From Klebsiella quasipneumoniae subsp. quasipneumoniae (lineage in GTDB: Bacteria; Pseudomonadota; Gammaproteobacteria; Enterobacterales; Enterobacteriaceae): a stretch of 64,000 bases of DNA. Positions 58,033 to 64,000 of this stretch are shown here, piece after piece. The stretch is from the NCBI RefSeq assembly GCF_020525925.1, contig NZ_CP084876.1, positions 4,898,001-4,962,000 of the forward strand, written 5' to 3'. The position numbers were made by a program, and so were the translations under genes. The notes under the pieces are model-generated. The model saw only the letters and a program-made list of their open reading frames with translations, was not told the origin of the DNA and made no database searches. Each line of letters opens with the position of its first letter. The stretch's first letter is position 1.

Positions 58033-58572
58033 TTAATGATAGGTCACGTTATAAGTTACCGTTGTCTGAACGGCACCCTTTGTCGGTTCACCAGAGCCCG
58101 ATTTCACCATCTTAACGGTGAACGGAATCGTTGCGGCACCGGAAGAGATATCGACATCGGAACCTTCTTCGTTATTTTTCATCAGGCTACCGGCTTCGTC
58201 ATACAGCGCCACAGCGACGCCCGTTGCTGCGTCTTCCGTAGCCTGGTTTTTAAAGTAATCGCTATTCGCGGTATCGGAAACCCCGCCGAAAGTCACGCGG
58301 GCGGAGTTATTTCCCCCCTCTTCCACCGTCGGGCAATCCGCTAAGCTAAAGGAAAAGTTTTTGGCTGCGCCGAAGGTATACGCTTTCAGGTCCGCCACCG
58401 AGGTGGTACCCATATCAATGGCAGTCACACCGCCATCGATGGTCGCCGTACAGGTAGTATCTGAAACAATGCCATTAAAGGTAATGGTGTTATCAGCCTG
58501 GGCAACGGTAGACAGCGCGCTGCAGGCAGAGAAAATCAGGGCACCTGCCAGAAATTTTTTACTCATCTTCAT
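58033..58572 (-). CDS. Major fimbrial subunit
   Basis: 179 residues, type-1-like pilin: signal peptide ('KKFLAGALIFSACSALSTVAQA'), N-terminal extension 'DNTITFNGIVSDTTC', Cys pair ('SDTTCTATI' and 'SLADCPTVEE'), and terminal strand 'QTTVTYNVTYH' with penultimate Tyr. The ATG at 58572 has GGGA about 6 nt upstream; the frame further upstream is unsupported. First gene of the operon (pilin, chaperone, usher, minor pilin, adhesin), about 60 nt before the chaperone gene. Confidence 0.9.
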   Translation of the reverse strand: MKMSKKFLAGALIFSACSALSTVAQADNTITFNGIVSDTTCTATIDGGVTAIDMGTTSVADLKAYTFGAAKNFSFSLADCPTVEEGGNNSARVTFGGVSDTANSDYFKNQATEDAATGVAVALYDEAGSLMKNNEEGSDVDISSGAATIPFTVKMVKSGSGEPTKGAVQTTVTYNVTYH

Positions 58573-59099
58573 ATTTATTCCCATATCCATTATAAACGAC
58601 AATCAGTCCGTCAATTGCTTTATGCAGCGATATTAGAGAATGAAATTCAATCAGCGCGGCGTCATGCCGGCATTTACATGCTATCGGCTTGATGACAGGC
58701 ACTATTATGCAGAAATAAACGACCCACTATGAATCCATTCAATAATACAAGCTCGCGTAAAAAGAATAACTAACACAAGGTAAAAATTCAATTATCAACA
58801 GATATGCTATTTTTTAAACAACGCGTATTAAAAGATTAGCGGTGCGACATAAAAAACCTTAAAAATCACTTGGATAAGCAGTTATATAATTCGTGAAAAT
58901 AATAAAAACACTGAATTATATTTAGATTGCAATTAAATAATTGCCGCCAGTGAAATATTTTCTTACAAATTCAGAAGAAACATAAGAATCGACTTAATCT
59001 TTTATGATGAGTAATAACGGGTATAAACAAAAACAGGGGAAAATAGTCCATAACTATTCTCCCCCTCAATATTTCATAATATCCGGTTACGGGACCATG
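58573..59099. other. AT-rich region upstream of the fimbrial operon
   Basis: 527 bp, markedly more AT-rich than the genes around it, without a gene. It must contain the fimbrial promoter. I saw no pair of inverted repeats of the fimS type and no recombinase gene nearby. The LrgB-gene terminator hairpin lies at its right edge (59036-59064). Confidence 0.5.
59036..59064 (-). terminator. Terminator of the lrgA-lrgB-like operon
   Basis: Stem GGGGAAAATAG/CTATTCTCCCC (one mismatch), 7-nt loop. On the minus strand it is followed by TGTTTTTGTTT. Confidence 0.8.
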
Positions 59100-59789
59100 T
59101 TAAAACAGCAGCCAGCGCACGACCGGCGCAGCCAGCACGACGACCACCCCTGAGAGCATCATCACCAGGCTGGCCACTACGCCCTCCTGCTGGCCCAGCT
59201 CATAGGAGCGCGCGGTTCCGGCACCGTGGGAGGCCGCCCCGAACCCGGCCCCTTTCGCCATCCCTTCCCGGATAGCAAGCCGTAAAAACAGCATGTCCCC
59301 CACCGCCATACCAAAGACGCCGGTGATCACCACAAACAGCGCCACCAGATCGGGTTGACCGCCGAGCGGTTTCGCCGCCGCCAGGGCAAAAGGCGTGGTC
59401 ACCGAACGCACCGCCAGGCTACGCTGTATTTCGTCAGACAACATCAATCCGCGCGCCAGCCACACGGAACTGGTCACCGCTACCACCACCGCCGTCACCA
59501 CCCCTGCGCTGAGAGACATCCAGTGGCGTTTGATCACCGCGATATTTTCATAGACCGGGACGGCAAAGGCGATGGTCGCCGGGCCCAGCAGCCAGAGCAG
59601 CCAGTGGGTCTCTCCCATATAGCTCTGATAAGAGATATGGCCTGCCACCAGGATCAGCACCAGCAGGATCGGCGTAAATACCAGCGGCATCAACGGCAGT
59701 TTATGAAAACGGCGATACAGTTTTTTGTTAGCGTAATAGAGGCCCAGCGTCGCCGCCAGACACAGGATACTTAGCGTGGTATCGCTCAT
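59100..59789 (-). CDS. LrgB/CidB-family membrane protein
   Basis: 229 residues, 7-8 helices, LrgB family (E. coli YohK type): 'LGPATIAFAVPVYENIAVIKRHW' region near residue 70, 'RSVTTPFALAAAKPLGG', 'GDMLFLRLAIREGMAKGAGFGAASHGAGTARS', given here as residues about 163-195. The family has been tied to murein hydrolase export control and, in plants and bacilli, to glycolate or pyruvate transport. Overlaps the LrgA-like gene by ATGA. Substrate here unknown. Confidence 0.9.
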   Translation of the reverse strand: MSDTTLSILCLAATLGLYYANKKLYRRFHKLPLMPLVFTPILLVLILVAGHISYQSYMGETHWLLWLLGPATIAFAVPVYENIAVIKRHWMSLSAGVVTAVVVAVTSSVWLARGLMLSDEIQRSLAVRSVTTPFALAAAKPLGGQPDLVALFVVITGVFGMAVGDMLFLRLAIREGMAKGAGFGAASHGAGTARSYELGQQEGVVASLVMMLSGVVVVLAAPVVRWLLF

Positions 59790-60193
59790 TTTTTTATCCT
59801 GTTCACTTCGTAACGATAAACCTTGTCAACGACCCAGGCCGTAGCGCCGAGCACCATCAGCGTGCTCAACGCAATGACCAGGAAAATACGCCATCCGTCG
59901 ACCATCAACAGCTGGGCATAATTGACCACCGCCACCACCGCCGGGACGAAAAACAGCAGCATCTCCGCCAACAGCCAGCGGGCGCCGGCGCGAACCCAGT
60001 TGAGGGGGATCACCCGGCAAACGATCATCAACAGGAGCATCACCATGCCCACTAAGTTGGCCGGCAAGGGTACCTGCCACCTGTTCACCAGATATTGTGC
60101 GAAGATGAATAACCCGACGTAGAGCAGCACCTGTATCGGGATCTGAAGTCGCTGCGCCACAGCAGGGGCAACGCGAGCTGGCGCGAAGGCCAT
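59786..60193 (-). CDS. LrgA/CidA-family holin-like protein
   Basis: 135 residues with four helices, CidA/LrgA family: 'LQIPIQVLLYVGLFIFAQYLV', written as residues about 16-36, 'PLPANLVGMVMLLLMIV', 'LLAEMLLFFVPAVVAVV' and a C-terminal helix. Partner of the LrgB-like protein with which it overlaps. A LysR-type gene is divergent, as in cidR-cidABC arrangements. The start context is not distinctive. Confidence 0.88.
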   Translation of the reverse strand: MAFAPARVAPAVAQRLQIPIQVLLYVGLFIFAQYLVNRWQVPLPANLVGMVMLLLMIVCRVIPLNWVRAGARWLLAEMLLFFVPAVVAVVNYAQLLMVDGWRIFLVIALSTLMVLGATAWVVDKVYRYEVNRIKK

Positions 60194-60256
60194 GAGCGAT
60201 AGTCCTGAAAAAAGAAGTCAGGCATGCAGTATAGAGAGCCGCCGACGCGGACAGAA

Positions 60257-60271
60257 ATGAATTAAAATCAT
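60257..60271. promoter_or_regulatory. LysR-type box between the LrgA-like and lysR-like genes
   Basis: ATGAATTAAAATCAT: ATGA/TCAT dyad containing T-N11-A (T60258, A60270), 27 bp upstream of the regulator start and 64 bp upstream of the LrgA-like start. Fits a LysR-type recognition box controlling both directions. Confidence 0.6.
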
Positions 60272-60297
60272 CGCAGGTATAGTCTCAGGGAATAATT

Positions 60298-61179
60298 ATG
60301 GATATCCGAACGCTGCGCTATTTCGTTGAAGTGGTTCGTCAGCAGAGTTTTACTCGCGCGGCGGAAAAGCTGTTTGTCACACAGCCCACCATCAGCAAGA
60401 TGCTCAAAAATCTCGAAGATGAACTGAACTGCACGCTGTTGATCCGCGACGGCCGCAAACTGCTGCTTACCGATACCGGGCGCGTGGTTTTTGAACGCGG
60501 CCAGGCGATCCTCGGCGAGTTCAGCCAGCTGGAGTCAGAGCTGAGCGATATCAATCACCTGCATAAGGGGGTGCTGCGTCTTGGCATTCCGCCGATGGTC
60601 GGGATGCTGATGGCGGAGCCGATCAGCCGTTTCCGCCAGCGCTACCCGGGCGTCGAGCTGAAAATCGCCGAGTTTGGCGGCCTGACGGTCCAGCAGGCGG
60701 TCAGCAATGGCGAACTTGATATGGCGATGACCGCCCTGCCGATCGAAGAGGGTAGCAGCCTCACCACCCTGCCGTTGTTCAACCACCCACTGTGCGTCCT
60801 GACGCCCAGGACCGCGGCGTGGGAAGGCAAAACGTCGCTCTCGCCGGCGGAGCTGGCGGCGCATCCGCTGGTTATCTACAACGAGGAATTTGCCCTCAGC
60901 CAGCAGCTGATGCGCCTGTTTAGCGAGCACGACGTGAAGCCGCGGATCGCCGTGCGCAGCGGCCAGTGGGACTTTCTCGCCGCCATGGTGCAGGCCGGCA
61001 TTGGCGTGGCGATCCTGCCGGAGCCGATTTGCCAGCGTCTCGACCCGCAGAACTTTTGCTGGATCCCATTGCAAAGCGAGCTGCGCTGGGAGCTGGGGAT
61101 GATTTGGCGGGAAGGCGTGTATATGTCGCGCAGCGCTGAGGCCTGGCTGGCGTGCAGTAAAGCGTTCTGGCTGGAATAA
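60298..61179 (+). CDS. LysR-family transcriptional regulator (CidR-like)
   Basis: 293 residues. N-terminal winged helix 'MDIRTLRYFVEVVRQQSFTRAAEKL...VTQPTISKMLKNLEDEL' and a C-terminal periplasmic-binding-like effector domain ('RLGIPPMVGMLM', 'DMAMTALPIEEG', 'GIGVAILPEPIC'). AGGG lies 7 nt upstream of the ATG. Divergent from the LrgA/LrgB pair, so it most likely controls it, by analogy to CidR of Gram-positive bacteria which responds to acetate/pyruvate metabolism. Confidence 0.9.
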   Translation: MDIRTLRYFVEVVRQQSFTRAAEKLFVTQPTISKMLKNLEDELNCTLLIRDGRKLLLTDTGRVVFERGQAILGEFSQLESELSDINHLHKGVLRLGIPPMVGMLMAEPISRFRQRYPGVELKIAEFGGLTVQQAVSNGELDMAMTALPIEEGSSLTTLPLFNHPLCVLTPRTAAWEGKTSLSPAELAAHPLVIYNEEFALSQQLMRLFSEHDVKPRIAVRSGQWDFLAAMVQAGIGVAILPEPICQRLDPQNFCWIPLQSELRWELGMIWREGVYMSRSAEAWLACSKAFWLE

Positions 61180-61189
61180 CGCCTGGCGG

Positions 61190-61312
61190 CGCCAGGCTGG
61201 TGCGCATCGGGTGGATACCGCGGAGGTTGTCGGCCCGGTAAGGCGTCAGCTGCCCGCGGGCGCACGTGCGTTACGAGAGATCACCCGGCGGCGCTACGCC
61301 ACCGGGCCTGAC
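61190..61312. repeat. REP-like elements between the lysR-type gene and yjcE
   Basis: GGCGGCGCCAGGC/GCCCGGTAAGGCG-type arms and, next to the yjcE stop, CACCCGGCGGCGCTACGCCACCGGG, a short REP hairpin (arms CCCGG/CCGGG). No gene seen in the 135 bp. Confidence 0.6.
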
Positions 61313-61314
61313 GA

Positions 61315-62961
61315 TCACTGATCTTCGATCAACAGCGCTTCCAGCAGGTCGAGGTCGTGCAGCAGCTTCTGCAGCGTCTCGTTACTGATCTGCCGGGTGG
61401 CGCGCAGATGGTACAGCTCACCGCGCTCAGAGCGCAGCGCCGCCAGGCGGAAGCGCCGCTCCAGGCTCTCTTCGAGCATCGAGGTTTCCACATCGTTACG
61501 ACCATCGGCGCGGCGGCGCAGGTTACCGATCACCCGCGAACTGACTTCGGTCAGCAGCTGGTTATCGATATTCTCTTTGGTATCCGCCGCCAGCCGCTCT
61601 TCCATCTTCTGGATCGCCACAATCGCCACGTCCGCCGTCGCCGCGCGCGCCAGACGCTCCTCTTTCCGCTGCTGCACATTATCGCTCGATTCAATGTGGC
61701 GCAGCAGGATCGGCAGCGCAATCACCCCAACGAACAACGAGAACAGGATCACCCCGGCGGCGAGGAAAATCAGCTCATAGCGCGCCGGAAAGACATTCCC
61801 GTCCGGCAGTAGCAGCGGAATAGAGAGCACACCGGCGAGGGTAATCGCCCCGCGCACCCCGGCAACGGAGGAGATCAGCAGCTCGCGCGTGGTCCAGGAG
61901 CCAAACTCCATCGGTTTCTTCTTCAGGAAGCGCTGGCTAAGCTTACGCATCGACCACAGCCAGCCAAAACGCACCAGCATCAGCGCGGCATAGATCAGGA
62001 TGATGTCGGTAAACAGCATCCAGGTCTCGACATTAGGGTCGGCTTCCGCCGCCACCAGCGAGCTGGAGAGGATATCCGGCAGCTGCAGGCCCAACAGCAG
62101 AAACACCATGCCGTTAAAGACAAACTCCAGCATCGCCCAGGTGCTGTTGGCGCGCAGGCGCATCGCCAGCGGCGCGGTACGCATCACGCCGGAACGGGTG
62201 ATGGTCATCCCTGCCGCCACCGCCGCCAGAATGCCGGAGACGCCGATATGTTCGGCAATCAGATAGGAGGCAAACGGCAGCAGGAACAGCAGGACGATCT
62301 GCGTGGCGGGCTCGTCACCGCCCCAGCGGCTGAGGAAGCGCATCGAGCGGCCATACGACCAGCTCACCACAAACCCGGCCAGCACGCCGCCAATCGCCAC
62401 TTTCAGAAACTCGACGGTGGCGCCGCCGACGGTAAAGACCATGGTGCCCATCGCCACCGCGACGGCAAACTTGAGCGAGACCAGGCCGGAGGCGTCGTTC
62501 ATCAGCGCCTCACCCTGCAAAATGCCCATGATTTTTTTCGGTATCCGCCCTTCCCCGACGATACCCGAAAGCGCCACGGCATCGGTCGGCGACAGCACGG
62601 CCGCCAGCGCGAACGCCGGGATCAGCGGAATGCCCGGCACAATCCAGTAGATCAGAAAGCCGATGCCGACCACCGTCACGACCACCAGCGCCAGCGCCAG
62701 GCCGAGGATCTCGCGCCCGTGCTCAATGAATTCGCGAGTTGGCGTTTTCCAGCCGTCGGCGAACAACAGCGGCGGGATAAACAGGACCAGAAACAGCTCT
62801 GGATCAAATTCAACATGCAAACCAAAGGTCGGCCACGCCAGAAGCGCGCCAATGGCGATTTGCATCAGTGGAAGTGGAACCTGAAAGGGCAGTACGCGCG
62901 TCACTACCCCGGAGAGTGAGACCACAAGGGTCATGATGAGGATGGTAAAGAATATTTCCAT
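61315..62961 (-). CDS. yjcE: Na+/H+ antiporter-like protein YjcE (CPA1 family)
   Basis: 548 residues, 11-12 helices, NhaP/NHE family: 'VLFIPPLLFADGWKTPTREF' region, 'AVLSPTDAVALSGIVGEGRIP', 'GEALMNDASGLVSLKFA' (the conserved ND ion-site helices), 'AGVRGAITLAGVLSIPLLLP'. The C-terminal 130 residues are a charged cytoplasmic domain ('RRADGRNDVETSMLEESLERR'). Nearly identical along its length to E. coli YjcE (549). Ion specificity in vivo is unsettled. Adjacent to ghxP as in E. coli. Confidence 0.97.
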   Translation of the reverse strand: MEIFFTILIMTLVVSLSGVVTRVLPFQVPLPLMQIAIGALLAWPTFGLHVEFDPELFLVLFIPPLLFADGWKTPTREFIEHGREILGLALALVVVTVVGIGFLIYWIVPGIPLIPAFALAAVLSPTDAVALSGIVGEGRIPKKIMGILQGEALMNDASGLVSLKFAVAVAMGTMVFTVGGATVEFLKVAIGGVLAGFVVSWSYGRSMRFLSRWGGDEPATQIVLLFLLPFASYLIAEHIGVSGILAAVAAGMTITRSGVMRTAPLAMRLRANSTWAMLEFVFNGMVFLLLGLQLPDILSSSLVAAEADPNVETWMLFTDIILIYAALMLVRFGWLWSMRKLSQRFLKKKPMEFGSWTTRELLISSVAGVRGAITLAGVLSIPLLLPDGNVFPARYELIFLAAGVILFSLFVGVIALPILLRHIESSDNVQQRKEERLARAATADVAIVAIQKMEERLAADTKENIDNQLLTEVSSRVIGNLRRRADGRNDVETSMLEESLERRFRLAALRSERGELYHLRATRQISNETLQKLLHDLDLLEALLIEDQ

Positions 62962-63062
62962 GTGTTCCCTGTTTGCTGCGTTTTCTTTTATACCTGTGAG
63001 GCGTCTTGCCTTTGAATCATACGCTACCCAGATTAACGCAAATGGAAACAGGATGTGGCTTA

Positions 63063-63092
63063 AAAATAAAACGGGCGGCCTGAGCCGCCCGT
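63063..63092 (-). terminator. Terminator of ghxP
   Basis: Stem ACGGGCGGC/GCCGCCCGT with a 4-nt loop; on the minus strand it is followed by TTTTATTTTTA. Confidence 0.93.
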
Positions 63093-63108
63093 GAGGAGCA
63101 CAAAGGGT

Positions 63109-64000
63109 TTAAATCGCCCACCCGCCGGCGTAGAACACCACCAGCGCCACCGCGATAATCACCGTGCCGAGGTTCAGCTTACGCCACTCGCCGGAGACCA
63201 GGCGGCCGATCACCAGGGTCGCGAAACCGATCATGATGCCGGTCACGATGTTGCAGGTCAGCACGATAAACACCGCGGTGATCAGGCCAGCCATGGCGTC
63301 AACGAAGTCATTGAAATCGATCTTCGCCACGTTGCTCAGCATCAGCAGGCCGACGTACATCAGCGCCGGCGCGGTCGCGTAGGCCGGCACCAGATAAGAG
63401 AGCGGAGAGAGGAACAGGATCAGCAGGAACAGGACCCCTACCGTCACCGCGGTCAGGCCGGTTTTACCGCCGGCTGCCGTACCCGCCGCCGATTCGATAT
63501 ACACCGCCGCCGGCGCCGCCCCGACTAAGCCTGAGAAGACGCTGCTCAGGGAGTCGGTGGTCAGCGCTTTACCGCCGTTGATGATCTGTCCGTCTTTGTC
63601 CAGCAGGTTCGCCTGACCGGCCACCGCGCGGATGGTGCCGGTGGCGTCAAAGACCGCCGTCATCACCAGGGCCAGTACGCTGGGCAGCACGACCGGATTC
63701 AGCGCGCCGACGATATCCAGACTGCCAATCAGCGAGTTGCCCTGGTCATCGCTCAGGGATGGCATGGCGAAAATCCCGGAGAAATGGACGTTAGGATCGA
63801 ATATCAGGCCGACAATCGACACGCCGATAATGGTCAGCAGAATACCGCCCGGTACCTTCATTTTTTCCAGACCGATGATCACCGCGAGGCCAATCAGCGA
63901 CATCACCACCGGGAAGCTGTCAAAGTTCCCCAACGCCACCGGCAGACCGTCCAGCGGGTTTTTGATCACCAGGCCAACGCCATTGGCGGCAATCAGCAGC
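63109..64000 (-). CDS. ghxP: Guanine/hypoxanthine permease GhxP (N terminus outside window)
   Basis: About 297 C-terminal residues of a roughly 449-residue NCS2-type (AzgA-like) purine permease; the frame stays open to the window edge, reading '...[24 protein letters not shown]'. Motifs include '[21 protein letters not shown]', split near the middle, '[37 protein letters not shown]', given as position about 63480-63590, and the C terminus '[14 protein letters not shown]', all matching E. coli GhxP (YjcD). The GTG at 63969 is internal, not the start. Confidence 0.96.
   Translation of the reverse strand, partial: LLIAANGVGLVIKNPLDGLPVALGNFDSFPVVMSLIGLAVIIGLEKMKVPGGILLTIIGVSIVGLIFDPNVHFSGIFAMPSLSDDQGNSLIGSLDIVGALNPVVLPSVLALVMTAVFDATGTIRAVAGQANLLDKDGQIINGGKALTTDSLSSVFSGLVGAAPAAVYIESAAGTAAGGKTGLTAVTVGVLFLLILFLSPLSYLVPAYATAPALMYVGLLMLSNVAKIDFNDFVDAMAGLITAVFIVLTCNIVTGIMIGFATLVIGRLVSGEWRKLNLGTVIIAVALVVFYAGGWAI

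Noticed and set aside
58573-59099. fimS-like invertible promoter
   Set aside because: No flanking inverted repeats could be matched and no fimB/fimE-type recombinase gene is nearby.
63109-63969. Complete 286-residue permease starting at 63969
   Set aside because: The GTG at 63969 is internal; the frame continues to the window edge with conserved GhxP residues.

Overview
The window comes from an enterobacterial chromosome, most likely a Klebsiella of the K. pneumoniae complex. DNA is GC-rich. Many genes are near-identical at protein level to Escherichia coli genes of the 92-94 min region and keep the same local order (dcuA-cutA-dsbD-yjdC-tRNA-Phe, mel, proP, yjdM-yjdN-phn, fdhF-yjcO-gltP-acs-yjcH-actP, yjcE-ghxP). 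The backbone is interrupted by blocks absent from that E. coli order. MelB carries Ala at position 58, the residue known from the Klebsiella melibiose carrier. All family names come from sequence recognition without database searches.

Layout. 1-6250: end of dcuA, cutA, dsbD (periplasmic reductant import), TetR regulator yjdC, a DUF1176 exported protein and tRNA-Phe. 6251-7301: a duplicated tRNA-Phe 3' end with its terminator, then 6.2 tandem copies of a 122-bp REP/BIME unit. 7302-15342: a PerC-like and a LuxR-type regulator, then pgaABCD, which makes, partly deacetylates and exports poly-beta-1,6-N-acetylglucosamine. 15390-18452: a DsbA-fold periplasmic protein, a TerC-family membrane protein and cbpA-cbpM. 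18453-20583: a duplicated BIME block and a chromosomal ParM/ParR pair with an 11-bp phased repeat array upstream of parM, matching the architecture of plasmid R1 parMRC. 20584-27717: melB-melA divergent from melR, proP, yjdM, yjdN.

27742-35551: a C-P lyase operon phnFGHIJKLMNP behind two tandem Pho boxes, without the phnCDE importer and phnO found in E. coli. 35574-43810: yjdP, then a hybrid sensor kinase and an OmpR-type response regulator bracketing a ribose-type ABC importer (ATPase, permease, binding protein) and a PfkB sugar kinase. This looks like one self-contained uptake and signalling module of unknown substrate. 44083-52981: fdhF, with an in-frame selenocysteine UGA and a sigma-54 promoter, then yjcO, gltP (nrf genes absent) and the acetate scavenging operon acs-yjcH-actP. 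53034-58572: a five-gene chaperone-usher fimbrial operon with a two-domain tip adhesin. 59100-64000: an LrgA/LrgB pair with a divergent LysR regulator, yjcE, and ghxP running off the window.

Most interesting for follow-up: the chromosomal parMRC-like locus with its centromere-like array; the two-component/ABC/kinase module; the duplicated tRNA-Phe end next to the 122-bp tandem array; and the pga locus with its own regulators and a PgaB that lacks a recognisable lipobox.
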